This document shows, piece after piece, positions 45,953 through 54,528 of a stretch of 64,000 bases of DNA. Origin of the DNA: Palleronia sp. LCG004 (GTDB lineage: Bacteria > Pseudomonadota > Alphaproteobacteria > Rhodobacterales > Rhodobacteraceae); NCBI RefSeq assembly GCF_032931615.1, contig NZ_CP136759.1, positions 2,484,501 through 2,548,500 of the forward strand, given 5' to 3'. Numbering within the stretch: the stretch's first letter is position 1; every line of letters begins with the position of its first letter. The position numbers and the translations under genes are program-made. The notes under the pieces are model-generated. The model searched no databases. It was not told where the DNA came from and saw nothing but the letters and a program-made list of their open reading frames with translations.

Positions 45953-47487
45953 CAGGCGAAGAACCCGTGCAGGAACCAGCGGGGTGCATCCCCGCGGCCA
46001 TCGTCCAGGACCCCCTCGCGGTAGAGCCAGAACCGGCGGCCATCCTCGACCTCGACCTTGTAGTAATCCCTCAGCCGCGTGCCGGGGCGGTCGCGCCACC
46101 ATTCGGGCGCGATGCGCTCGGGTCCGGCATGTCGCAGGGCGCGGTAGGTCACGCGCCTCCAGACGAACCGGGTCGGAGGACCGTCCGGCACGCCGTAGAT
46201 CACGCCAACCTCCTCGGCCGGATCGAGAAGGCGCACGGGACGCTCGCGCGGAAGGGTCGGCGCGTCCGCCGCCTCTGCACCGAGGGCCGGAACCTCTCCC
46301 GTCATGCGTTCGGGGCGGTGGGTTTCGGTCCAGCGTGCCCACGTGACCCGCTCGGGGCCGAGCCGGGCGCTCAGCCGATCGACGAGACCGGCGAGATCCT
46401 CCTCCGCGTCGCGGCCGCCGCCGAGATCCTCCTGCCGGAGGGGCACCGGCTCGACCCGGACGGCGTCGAGCGTCAGCAGGTCGAACCCGAAGCCGGGATC
46501 GATCGCGTCGAGCCGACCCTGCCAGAGACGCAGCAGATGCGCAGGATCGCGGCTTGCGCGGGCGAGACCGATGGTCACGTCGCGGCATTCGCCGTCGATC
46601 CGGTAGATCGTGAGCCGCATCCGGCGTGCCCCCTGACCGTCGGAGACGAGAGCCCGGCAAAGCGTCTCCGCGAGACCGGGAAGATGCGGATAGGGGTCGA
46701 TCACCGGTTCCGGCAGACGGGTACGTGCGTGGTATTCGCGATGATCGGGTGGCGCGTTCAGGGGATCGGGCATCCGCCCCGCGGCCCGGTCCAGAAGGAT
46801 GAGCGGATTTCGATCGGAGGGCGCGGCAGCGAAGCGGCGCATCAGCGCCTGACGTGGCATGTCGGCCAGCGCGCCCAGGGTCTTGAGCCCCAGACGGGAG
46901 AGAAGCCGATCTGTTTCTGCATCGATCCCGAGGGCACCGACCGGCAACGGGGCCAGATGCGCATCCACGTCCGCGGAGGTGCAGATCGCGCGGTCGGGGC
47001 CGTGGCGCGCGAGCGCCCGCGCCGCGCCCGGCATGGGGGCCATGGCCAGGCGCGCGGTCAGCCCCTGAAGCGCGAAACGGCGCGCGATATCCTCCAGCAG
47101 CGCGGGTTCTCCGCCCCAGAGATGCGTGGACCCCGTGGCGTCGAGGACGAGCCCGTCCGCGCCGTCTGCGGCCGTCCACGGACACCAGCGGCGCGACCAG
47201 TGCACCAGCCGACGCAGCAACGCGCGGTCGCCGTCGAGATCGGCAGGCTCCACGTGGAGGTCGGGATGGATCGCCTGCATGTCGACGATGCGCTTGCCAC
47301 GCGCGATTCCCCGCCCCGTGGCCACGGCATCGGCCCCGTGGACCACGGGACCATGCGCCCCCTCGCGCGACAGCACGACTGGCACGTCAGGACCCGGCAG
47401 CGTCCGATATTGCTGCACCACCCGTCTCCACCGCTCTATCGTCAGGGCGGGAAACCAGACTGAGACGATCCGCCGTTCCCGGGTCAT
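45952..47487 (-). CDS. imuB: ImuB, inactive Y-family polymerase-like mutagenesis protein
   Basis: 511 residues. Y-family layout with VDMQAIHPDLHVEPAD, the palm remnant GLVLDATGSTHLWGGE and a thumb with a helix-hairpin-helix (LSRLGLKTLGALADMPRQALMRRF). The first strand reads RIVSVWFPALTIERW, so the catalytic Asp of active Y-family enzymes is missing, as expected for ImuB, which acts as a scaffold between ImuC and the beta clamp. The start at 47487 (MTRERR) is inside the imuA 3' end (101-nt overlap). Middle gene of imuA-imuB-dnaE2. Confidence 0.94.
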   Translation of the reverse strand: MTRERRIVSVWFPALTIERWRRVVQQYRTLPGPDVPVVLSREGAHGPVVHGADAVATGRGIARGKRIVDMQAIHPDLHVEPADLDGDRALLRRLVHWSRRWCPWTAADGADGLVLDATGSTHLWGGEPALLEDIARRFALQGLTARLAMAPMPGAARALARHGPDRAICTSADVDAHLAPLPVGALGIDAETDRLLSRLGLKTLGALADMPRQALMRRFAAAPSDRNPLILLDRAAGRMPDPLNAPPDHREYHARTRLPEPVIDPYPHLPGLAETLCRALVSDGQGARRMRLTIYRIDGECRDVTIGLARASRDPAHLLRLWQGRLDAIDPGFGFDLLTLDAVRVEPVPLRQEDLGGGRDAEEDLAGLVDRLSARLGPERVTWARWTETHRPERMTGEVPALGAEAADAPTLPRERPVRLLDPAEEVGVIYGVPDGPPTRFVWRRVTYRALRHAGPERIAPEWWRDRPGTRLRDYYKVEVEDGRRFWLYREGVLDDGRGDAPRWFLHGFFA

Positions 47488-48103
47488 GACGGGCCACCCA
47501 TCGGCCCGGGGCGCGGCCCTGGGCACGAAAGAGCTCCGCATCCCATTGGGCCCATCCCGGCGCGCGGGGATCGTGGGGATGCGCCTGCGACGGCAGGGAG
47601 GCGACGCGCCAGCGCATACGTGCCGCACTCAGCACGCCGGGATCGGCCCCGCGGATCAGATAGACCGGAACGCCAGAGCGTTCGGCGCGGATGGCGAGCC
47701 GCTTCGTCGCCGTGAAGTCGAGCGCAGCCGGCGCGCCGTGGATCTCGCCCACCACGGCCGAGAGGGCCGCGCAGGAGGCCCCCTCCTCCATGGCCCAGAG
47801 GACGTCGCGCGGATGGCTCACGCGGACCTGGAGGATGCGGAGACCCGAGGCCATATGCCCCAGGCCCGGCAGGTACAGCGCGCCCGCCTCGCGCCGCGAC
47901 AGGCGATCCTGCACCCAGAGGACCGGACGCTGCCCGAGGGACAGAAGCGACAGCACGAAACCCGTCGCCCCCGGATCGGCGCTCCGCAGGGGATGCAAGT
48001 CGGTCAGGGGCGGCCGCAACGCATCGCCCTCCGGGACGGAGGGGGCGCGGCGACCGCGTCCGGGCAGATGGACGACCTGCGGATATGGCAATCGATTCCC
48101 CAT
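47387..48103 (-). CDS. imuA: ImuA, SOS mutagenesis cassette protein
   Basis: About 238 residues, a RecA/SulA-related protein of the imuABC translesion cassette. The recognisable core is LHPLRSADPGATGFVLSLLSLGQRPVLWVQDRLSRREAGALYLPGLGHMASGLRILQVRVSHPRDVLWAMEEGASC, ending with AQWDAELFRAQGRAPGRW. About 30 residues beyond the usual end (to 47387) are read through the start of imuB. The start is 48103 (MGNRLPYPQ) or 48115; the former keeps it 13 nt clear of the SOS box. LexA-regulated by position. Confidence 0.88.
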   Translation of the reverse strand: MGNRLPYPQVVHLPGRGRRAPSVPEGDALRPPLTDLHPLRSADPGATGFVLSLLSLGQRPVLWVQDRLSRREAGALYLPGLGHMASGLRILQVRVSHPRDVLWAMEEGASCAALSAVVGEIHGAPAALDFTATKRLAIRAERSGVPVYLIRGADPGVLSAARMRWRVASLPSQAHPHDPRAPGWAQWDAELFRAQGRAPGRWVARHDPGTADRLSLVSRPDDRAVETGGAAISDAAGS

Positions 48104-48116
48104 GCACCGCCTCATT

Positions 48117-48131
48117 GTTCACTTTTTGTTC
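48117..48131 (-). promoter_or_regulatory. Alphaproteobacterial SOS (LexA) box of the imu cassette
   Basis: GTTC-ACTTTTT-GTTC on the plus strand (GAAC-N7-GAAC in the direction of the genes), an exact match to the alphaproteobacterial LexA site GTTCN7GTTC. It lies 13 nt before the imuA start and would block transcription of imuA-imuB-dnaE2 until DNA damage. Confidence 0.9.
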
Positions 48132-48300
48132 TTTTTGGCCAGTTCTTTTCCGCATTATGTTTCGACGATGCGTCATCCATGCGGTGGAAGGGTCTGAGAG
48201 CCGGTTATTGCAGGAGCAGAGGCCTGAGCCGCCCCGTTCCACCCCTTACGGGATGACGGCCCGGAGCGCAGGCGAAAGACGATCTATCGCCGACGGTGTC

Positions 48301-48951
48301 TCAGGCACCCCAGTCGACGTCGAATTTCTCGACCAGCCGTGCAACGTTCTCTTCGCTCAGCGCGCGGGGATTGAGGCCGCGGGTCATCATGGCGAGCTGG
48401 GCAGAGGCCTCGAGTTCCTCGATCGCGTAGACCGCCGCCTCGAGATCCTTGCCCGCCACGACGGGACCGTGATTGGCAAGCATCACCGCCGAACGTTTGC
48501 CTGCGAGGCCCCGGATCGCATCGCCGATCGCCGCGTCGCCGGGCATGAAATAGGGCAGCAGCTTGACCCGGCCTAACTTCATGATCGGATAGGGCGTGAG
48601 GTGCGGCAGAAAGTCGTCCTCGTCCACATCCGGCATCATCGACAGCGCGACGGAATGCGCGGAATGAAGATGCACGATCGCCCCCGACGCCCCCCGAGTG
48701 TCGTAGAAGGCGCGGTGGAGCGGCATTTCCTTGGTGGGCTTGTCGCCGTCCACAAGGGTCATCCCGGCGTCGAAGAGGCTCAGCCGCGCGGGGTCGAGCG
48801 TCAGGAAGGACGATCCGGTCGGCGTGACGAGAAGCCCGCCATCGGGCGTGCGGGCCGAGATGTTTCCGGTCGATCCATGGGTCAGACCGCGCCCGTGCAG
48901 GGCGCGGGCGAACATGCAGATTTGTTCGCGCAGATCGGCAAGCGCGCTCAT
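48301..48951 (-). CDS. otnC: 3-oxo-tetronate 4-phosphate decarboxylase (OtnC), class II aldolase family
   Basis: 216 residues, class II aldolase/adducin fold. TGNISARTPDGGLLVTPTGSSF, the metal ligands in IVHLHSAHSVALS and the later ANHGPVVAG block are characteristic. Next to an OtnK kinase it is best read as the decarboxylase turning 3-oxo-tetronate 4-phosphate into dihydroxyacetone phosphate. The start overlaps the otnK stop as ATGA. Upstream on the same strand is a 190-nt gap before the imu cassette, which is separately controlled. Confidence 0.88.
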   Translation of the reverse strand: MSALADLREQICMFARALHGRGLTHGSTGNISARTPDGGLLVTPTGSSFLTLDPARLSLFDAGMTLVDGDKPTKEMPLHRAFYDTRGASGAIVHLHSAHSVALSMMPDVDEDDFLPHLTPYPIMKLGRVKLLPYFMPGDAAIGDAIRGLAGKRSAVMLANHGPVVAGKDLEAAVYAIEELEASAQLAMMTRGLNPRALSEENVARLVEKFDVDWGA

Positions 48952-50201
48952 GTTTTGCCCTCCAGAACGGCCAGCGCCTTGGTAAAGAACTCCTCGTCGC
49001 CGAAATTGCCGGATTTGAGTGCAAGGAACAGATCGCGCCCCTCGGCGCGCAGAGCGGGCACGCCCGGCGCGATCTCGGGCCCGATCCGGAGCGCCTCGAT
49101 GCCGAGCCCCTCGACCACGGCCCCCGACGTCTCGCCGCCCGCCGTGACGAGGCGCGTGACGCCCCCCTCGACGAGCTTGCGTGCGGTTTCTGCAAAGAAA
49201 TTCTCGAGCCGTCCGGCGACCTTCTCGCGGCCGTATCTTTCCTGCGCGGCGCGCACCGTGTCGGGATCTGCCGAGGAATAGACCAGCGCGGTGCCGTCGG
49301 CCTCTATCGCGAAGCGGGCGGCATCCTCGGGCGTCACGCGCCCCTCCATCACGTCATCGGCCGTGATCTCCCGGCTGGGATTGTCGGCGGCGTAGCGTGC
49401 GACCTGAGCCCGGGTCATCCTGGAGGCGGACCCCGCGATGATCGCGGCTGGGCCCGAATGGCCCTGCCAATCGGCGTCTGGCGGTGCGAGATCGCCCTCG
49501 GCCATCAAATTCGCAGGCAGCCCGAGGGCGATGCCCGATCCGCCGGTCACGAGCGTCATGTCCCTTGCCGCCGCGCCGATCCTGCGCAGATCCTGGTCGC
49601 GGATCGCGTCCACCACGATCACCGGGCGACCGGCCTCGGTCTCGGACGCGATGGCGGCGGCGATGGCCTCGGATCCGTCGAACACGGTCGCGGCGGGCAC
49701 ATGGCCCACGCCCTGCCGTGTCTGGTGACCCAGCCAGCGCCGGATGTCGGCATCCGTCATCGGGGTGAGGGGGTGGTTCTCCATCCCCGATTCCGACAGC
49801 AGCGTGTCGTTGACGAAGAGATGACCCTGGTAGATCGACCGTCCCGTCGCGGGAAAGGCGGGGCAGACGATGGCATTCAGGGCCCCGAGCCGTTCCATCA
49901 GCGCGTCGATGACGGGGCCGATATTGCCCTCCTTCGTCGAGTCGAAGGTCGAGCAGTACTTGAAGAAGAACTGGGTGCAGCCCTGCGCCCGAAGCCATTC
50001 GAGCGCATCGAGCGACAGGCGCACCGCCTCGTCCACGGGGATCGTCCGCGACTTGAGCGCGACGACACCGGCATCCACGTCGGCATCCGCGGGGCCGTCG
50101 GGGATGCCCGAGAATTGCGTGACGCGCATCCCCTCCTTGGCGAGCATGTTGGCGAGATCCGACGATCCCGTGAAATCGTCGCCGATACATCCGAGCTTCA
50201 T
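48948..50201 (-). CDS. otnK: 3-oxo-tetronate kinase (OtnK), four-carbon acid sugar kinase family
   Basis: 417 residues, DUF1537 two-domain kinase. The N-terminal LGCIGDDFTGSSDLANMLAKEGMRVTQ holds the substrate-binding DDFTG motif, FFFKYCSTFDSTKEGNIGPV is the second block, and C-terminal RLVTAGGETSGAVVEGLGIEALRIGPEIAPGVP is the nucleotide-binding region. It phosphorylates 2- or 3-oxo-tetronates from D-erythronate or L-threonate. The start at 50201 follows the usual family N-terminus (MKLGCIGDDF). It is divergent from a sodium/solute symporter gene. Confidence 0.9.
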   Translation of the reverse strand: MKLGCIGDDFTGSSDLANMLAKEGMRVTQFSGIPDGPADADVDAGVVALKSRTIPVDEAVRLSLDALEWLRAQGCTQFFFKYCSTFDSTKEGNIGPVIDALMERLGALNAIVCPAFPATGRSIYQGHLFVNDTLLSESGMENHPLTPMTDADIRRWLGHQTRQGVGHVPAATVFDGSEAIAAAIASETEAGRPVIVVDAIRDQDLRRIGAAARDMTLVTGGSGIALGLPANLMAEGDLAPPDADWQGHSGPAAIIAGSASRMTRAQVARYAADNPSREITADDVMEGRVTPEDAARFAIEADGTALVYSSADPDTVRAAQERYGREKVAGRLENFFAETARKLVEGGVTRLVTAGGETSGAVVEGLGIEALRIGPEIAPGVPALRAEGRDLFLALKSGNFGDEEFFTKALAVLEGKT

Positions 50202-50409
50202 GATCCGGCCCCCTCGATTGCGATCATGCACATCGTCTTCACCCTCCCGCGAAAATCCGCTCTCCGTCCCGATACATGAAGCGATCGGTCTGGAGCGCCA
50301 ACCGATGGTGACGTTTTTGTCTCGAAAATCTCCGCTGCCCATCGACGGGAACAACCTCAGGGAGATAAACTTTCGACCTGGAGGGAGAGAAACAACCGAA
50401 GGACTCCGC

Positions 50410-52017
50410 ATGCAAGAGGTACAGGACGCGATCACCGGCCTCGATCTGGGCGTGATCGCCGCCTATTTCGGCCTCATCATCCTGATTGGGATCTGGGTTT
50501 CGCGAAAGACCAAGTCCGGCGACGACCTCTTCCTCGCGGGACGATCGCTCGGCTGGGCGGCGATCGGGTTCTCGCTCTTTGCATCGAACATCTCGTCCTC
50601 GACGCTGATCGGCCTCACCGGGTCGGCCTACACGACCGGCATCGCACCGTCGGCCTACGAGTGGTTGGCGGGCATACCGCTCCTGTTGATGGCCTTCATC
50701 TTCGCACCGATCTTCCTGAAATCCCGCATATCCACCACGCCCGAATACCTCGAGCGTCGCTATTCCCGCCGGACGCGGCTCTACTTCTCGGCGCTCACGA
50801 TCTTCTTCACCATCGTGGTCGATTGCGCGGGCGGGCTCTATGCCGGGGGGCTCGTCCTGAACACCTTCTTTCCGAACGTGCCGCTTTGGGCCAGCGCGAT
50901 GGCGATCGGGCTTTTTGCGGGGATCTACACCGCTGCGGGCGGGCTCAAGGCCGTGGTCTATACGGACGTGATGCAGGCGATCGTCCTGATCGGCGGCTCG
51001 GCGATCCTCGCCTTCATGATGTTCTCGCAGCTCGACTATTCGTTTGCCGCGATCCGCGAAAGCGTGCCGAACGAGAACCATCTGAGCATGGTCCTCCCGC
51101 TCGACGACGAGACGCTGCCATGGCCCGGGCTCTTCTTCGGGGTCGCGCTGCTGGGATTCTGGTACTGGGTCACGAACCAGTACATCGTCCAGCGCATCCT
51201 GGGCGCGCGCAGCCTGCCCGACGCGCAATGGGGCGCGATCCTGGGCGGCCTGCTGAAGATCGCGCCACTCTTCATCATGGTGTTTCCCGGTGCGATGGCG
51301 ACCGCGCTTCTGCCCGATATCGAAACCGCAGACCGCGTCTTTCCGATCATGATCACACAGCTCCTGCCCGCGGGCCTGACAGGCCTCGTGCTGGCGGGGT
51401 TGATCGCGGCGATCATGTCGAGCGTGGATTCGACGCTGAATTCATCCTCGACGCTGCTGATCCACGATTTCGTCACGAAACCCGACCGGGAGATCGAGCC
51501 TGGCAAGGCCCGTCGCTGGGGCACCTATGCAACGCTCGGCTTCATGGTCTTCGCCATCGTCTGGGCCCCGCTCATCCAGTTCGCGGGTGGGCTCTGGGAT
51601 TATCTCCAGCAGATGTTCTCGGTCCTCGTGCCGCCGCTCGTCGTGCTCTTCGTGATGGGGGCGGTGTCGCGCTTCGGCACCGAGAAGGGGGGGTTCTACA
51701 CCCTCGTCTTCGGTCATGTGCTGGGCGCGATCCTCTTCTGCTTCGGCAACGAGGGGATCATGAACCTCGCTGGAATGGAGCCGATCTGGTCCGTTCACTA
51801 TACGATCAACGTGGCGATCGTGACGGTGATCTGTCTGGTCTTCTATCTGATCGTCAGTGCGTTGACCGACCACCGGGAGATCGACGACGACGTCATGTGG
51901 CGGCGGGGCATGGCGATGGAGGACGCCGCCTGGAACCAGCCATGGTATCTCGACATCCGACTGCACGCGGCGATCCTCGGTGCCGCCATGCTCACCATCC
52001 TGATCGTCTTCTGGTAG
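50410..52017 (+). CDS. Sodium:solute symporter (SSS/SLC5 family), probable sugar or sugar-acid importer
   Basis: 535 residues with about 14 hydrophobic segments. SSS features: SGDDLFLAGRSLGWAAIGFSLFASNISSSTLIGLTGSAY near the N-terminus, GIYTAAGGLKAVVYTDVMQAIVL, and the Na2-site-type GLIAAIMSSVDSTLNSSSTLLIHDF. The closest general type is the SglT-like sugar branch. The start MQEVQDAITGLD is preferred over the long frame back to 49870, which lies antisense to otnK. It is divergent from otnK-otnC with a 208-nt shared promoter region, so it probably imports an erythronate- or threonate-type acid sugar or its precursor (inference). Confidence 0.9.
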   Translation: MQEVQDAITGLDLGVIAAYFGLIILIGIWVSRKTKSGDDLFLAGRSLGWAAIGFSLFASNISSSTLIGLTGSAYTTGIAPSAYEWLAGIPLLLMAFIFAPIFLKSRISTTPEYLERRYSRRTRLYFSALTIFFTIVVDCAGGLYAGGLVLNTFFPNVPLWASAMAIGLFAGIYTAAGGLKAVVYTDVMQAIVLIGGSAILAFMMFSQLDYSFAAIRESVPNENHLSMVLPLDDETLPWPGLFFGVALLGFWYWVTNQYIVQRILGARSLPDAQWGAILGGLLKIAPLFIMVFPGAMATALLPDIETADRVFPIMITQLLPAGLTGLVLAGLIAAIMSSVDSTLNSSSTLLIHDFVTKPDREIEPGKARRWGTYATLGFMVFAIVWAPLIQFAGGLWDYLQQMFSVLVPPLVVLFVMGAVSRFGTEKGGFYTLVFGHVLGAILFCFGNEGIMNLAGMEPIWSVHYTINVAIVTVICLVFYLIVSALTDHREIDDDVMWRRGMAMEDAAWNQPWYLDIRLHAAILGAAMLTILIVFW

Positions 52018-52077
52018 GCTTGTCAGCGCATCGCCATCCGTGAGATGGCGATGCGGTCACCCGCCGGAGATCCGACC

Positions 52078-52947
52078 ATGCCCACCTTTACCGCGCTTAC
52101 CACCCTTCCCGATGCCGAGAATGCTCGCGCGCTCGGTGAGGCGATGGAACGGATGGAGCCCGAACCGACGGGCATAGGCGTCTTCGAGATGGAGGACGAT
52201 TCGGGCCTCTGGGAGGTCGGTGCCTATTTCGAGGCCGATCCCGACCGCGCCGCCCTTGCCGTGCTGGAAACCGCTTTCGGCACGCGGCCCTTCGTGATCA
52301 GCGAGCTTCCCGAGATCGACTGGGTCGCAAAGGTGCGCCGCGAGCTGAGCCCGGTGGAGGCCGGTCGCTTCTTCCTCTACGGCTCCCACGATGCCGACCG
52401 GGTGCCCGAGGGGCGGGTCGCGCTGCTCGTCGATGCGGCGATGGCCTTCGGGACCGGACATCACGGAACGACGCTTGGCTGCCTGCGCGCTCTCGATACC
52501 CTGATCGAGAGCGGCGTGGATTGCCGAAATGTGGTGGATATCGGCTGCGGCACCGCGGTGCTCGCCATGGCGGCGGCGCGGGTCTGGCCCGATCACGAGG
52601 TTCTGGCGAGCGACATCGACGCCGTCGCGGTCGAAGTCGCGCAGGCCAATGTCGATCTGAACGACCTGACCGGCAGGGTCGTGTGCCTCGAGGCAATGGG
52701 ATTCGATCACCCTGGCCTCGTCGAGGCGTCGCCCTTCGACCTGATCTTCGCCAACATCCTCAAGGGGCCGCTGATCTCGCTCGCGCCCGACATGGCGGTC
52801 CATGCGGGCGCGGGGGCGCATGCGATCCTGTCGGGCATCCTGAACCCGCAGGCCGACGAGGTCGTCTCGGTCTACGAGCGCAACGGCTTTTCGCTCGTAG
52901 ACCGCCTGGTAATCGGCGACTGGACGACGCTGACCCTCAGGAAATGA
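52078..52947 (+). CDS. prmA: Ribosomal protein L11 methyltransferase
   Basis: 289 residues. Motifs: AMAFGTGHHGTTLGCLRAL, VVDIGCGTAVLAMAAARVW (SAM-binding motif I), LASDIDAVAVEVAQANVDLN and the NxL-type FANILKGPLISLAPDM (family NILAGPL). It methylates ribosomal protein L11. The start at 52078 (MPTFTALTT) fits the family and GGAG upstream; 52045 is in frame but adds an unmatched leader. Its 3' end lies 3 nt from the convergent DUF1127 gene. Confidence 0.93.
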   Translation: MPTFTALTTLPDAENARALGEAMERMEPEPTGIGVFEMEDDSGLWEVGAYFEADPDRAALAVLETAFGTRPFVISELPEIDWVAKVRRELSPVEAGRFFLYGSHDADRVPEGRVALLVDAAMAFGTGHHGTTLGCLRALDTLIESGVDCRNVVDIGCGTAVLAMAAARVWPDHEVLASDIDAVAVEVAQANVDLNDLTGRVVCLEAMGFDHPGLVEASPFDLIFANILKGPLISLAPDMAVHAGAGAHAILSGILNPQADEVVSVYERNGFSLVDRLVIGDWTTLTLRK

Positions 52948-52950
52948 GGA

Positions 52951-53157
52951 TCAGCGGCTGCGGCGCGCCACGGCCTCGATGTCCCAACGGTTCAGTCCGA
53001 TATCGTCCAGCATCTCGTCGCTGAGTTCACGGAGCGCGTTGCGGGTCGCGCGGGCCTCGTAGGCTTCGATCGCACGCTCGACCACACGGGTGAAGGCGTG
53101 GACGACACGGGTGCTGATCGCTTCTCCGGGGAGATTCTTGACTTCGTAGATGGACAT
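52951..53157 (-). CDS. DUF1127 (YjiS-like) small protein
   Basis: 68 residues. The C-terminal DUF1127 domain is complete: [35 protein letters not shown], with the signature [11 protein letters not shown]. The N-terminal half contains an amphipathic, arginine-bearing stretch. Some family members regulate small RNAs or phosphate/carbon metabolism; the role here is unknown. It is divergent from ruvC over 220 nt of mostly featureless sequence. Confidence 0.88.
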   Translation of the reverse strand: MSIYEVKNLPGEAISTRVVHAFTRVVERAIEAYEARATRNALRELSDEMLDDIGLNRWDIEAVARRSR

Positions 53158-53377
53158 CGTTCGGACACTTTCGGACTGGAATTTCGGACGAGGCCTCCCC
53201 CAAACCCCGCGGCGTTCATACGCTGCTCAAATGTTGCGCGACTAGCGCGGATTTCCGCATTACGGATATGCACACTGCGAATGGTTAACGCGCGCGGATG
53301 GTCCGGCGATCGGACTTGGCCAATGTTCGCGTTTCGTGCTAGCCGTCGGAAAAACAAGAACGACGAGAGGCAGCGCG

Positions 53378-53878
53378 ATGCGGATATTGGGCGTCGACCC
53401 GGGCCTGCGAACCATGGGCTGGGGCGTGATCGAGGTGGACGGATCGCGCCTGAGGCATGTGGCGAACGGGCTGTGCACCTCCGACGGATCCGATGCGCTG
53501 GGATCGCGGCTGATGTCGTTGCACCGCCAGCTGTCGGAACTCCTCTCGCAACATCGGCCCGACGGCGCGGCGATCGAGCAGACCTTCGTCAACCGCGACG
53601 GTGCAGGGACGCTGAAGCTCGGTCAGGCACGGGGCGTGGCGCTCCTCGCGCTCGCGCAATCCGGGATCGAAGTCGGGGAATATGCACCCAACTCGGTCAA
53701 GAAGACGGTCGTGGGCGTGGGCCATGCCGACAAGCGACAGATCGACCACATGGTGCGGATGCAGCTTCCGGGGGCCGATCCGGTCGGACCCGATGCGGCC
53801 GACGCCCTGGCCATCGCGCTTTGTCATGCATTCCACCTGCAAGGGGCGCGCGCGCTCGCCCGGGCGCGGGCATCATGA
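53378..53878 (+). CDS. ruvC: Crossover junction endodeoxyribonuclease RuvC
   Basis: 166 residues. Catalytic acids in [15 protein letters not shown] (Asp7), [10 protein letters not shown] (Glu) and [14 protein letters not shown] (two Asp). It resolves Holliday junctions with RuvAB. The start at 53378 (MRILGVDPG) follows GACGAGAGG. The stop overlaps ruvA by ATGA, first gene of ruvC-ruvA-ruvB. Confidence 0.97.
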   Translation: MRILGVDPGLRTMGWGVIEVDGSRLRHVANGLCTSDGSDALGSRLMSLHRQLSELLSQHRPDGAAIEQTFVNRDGAGTLKLGQARGVALLALAQSGIEVGEYAPNSVKKTVVGVGHADKRQIDHMVRMQLPGADPVGPDAADALAIALCHAFHLQGARALARARAS

Positions 53879-54528
53879 TCGGACGGCTGGCCGGACGGCT
53901 GATCTTTCGCGGCCCCGATCACGTTCTGATCGATGTGGGCGGCGTCGGATACATGGTCTACGTGAACGAACGCACGCTTGCGACCCTTCCGGCGGTAGGC
54001 GAGGCTGCGGCGCTTCACACCGATCTCCTCGTGCGGGAGGATCTGCTGCAGCTCTTCGGCTTCCTCACGCCGGTCGAGAAGGAATGGCATCGTCTGTTGA
54101 TGAGCGTGCAGGGCATCGGCGCGCGCGCCTCGATGGCGATCCTGGGCGCACTTGGGCCCGACGGCGTCGGGCGCGCCATCGCGCTCGGCGATGTCTCGGC
54201 GATCCGCGCGGCCCCGGGCGTCGGCCCGAAGATCGCGCAGCGCGTGACGATCGAGCTCAAGGACAAGGCACCGGCCCTCATGGCGATGGGACAGGCCCCC
54301 GACATCCCCGACACCGCCCCTGTGATCGTGCCCGATACCTCGACCGCGGCCACGACACCGCAGCCCGTCGCCGGCCCCGGCGCGCAGGCGGAGGCGCTCT
54401 CGGCCTTGTCCAACCTCGGCTATTCGCCGGCCGATGCCTCGCGTGCGGTGGCGCAGGTCGCGGGTGAGGCGGGCGACGACACGGCGACGCTGATCCGTCT
54501 CGCGTTGAAACGGCTCGCGCCGGCATGA
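53875..54528 (+). CDS. ruvA: Holliday junction branch migration protein RuvA
   Basis: 217 residues. N-terminal OB domain ([30 protein letters not shown]), helix-hairpin-helix motifs ([17 protein letters not shown] and [22 protein letters not shown]), a Pro/Thr-rich linker and the C-terminal domain III ([19 protein letters not shown]). It tetramerises on four-way junctions. The start is at the ATGA overlap with ruvC; the longer open frame to 53098 is a shadow. It overlaps ruvB by 4 nt. Confidence 0.97.
   Translation: MIGRLAGRLIFRGPDHVLIDVGGVGYMVYVNERTLATLPAVGEAAALHTDLLVREDLLQLFGFLTPVEKEWHRLLMSVQGIGARASMAILGALGPDGVGRAIALGDVSAIRAAPGVGPKIAQRVTIELKDKAPALMAMGQAPDIPDTAPVIVPDTSTAATTPQPVAGPGAQAEALSALSNLGYSPADASRAVAQVAGEAGDDTATLIRLALKRLAPA

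Noticed and set aside
43658..46024. 788-codon plus frame opposite dnaE2
   Set aside because: Antisense shadow; dnaE2 motifs are intact on the minus strand.
42623..47185. Apparent 1520-residue fusion extending dnaE2 upstream
   Set aside because: The extension is imuB read in a wrong frame; imuB stop and dnaE2 start overlap as TGATG.
48128..48145. A third GTTC after the imu SOS box
   Set aside because: The spacing is 10 nt, not 7, so it does not form a second LexA site.
53214..53228. Degenerate SOS box (GTTC-N7-GCTC) upstream of ruvC
   Set aside because: One mismatch in the essential half-site and about 150 nt from ruvC; too weak to call without binding data.
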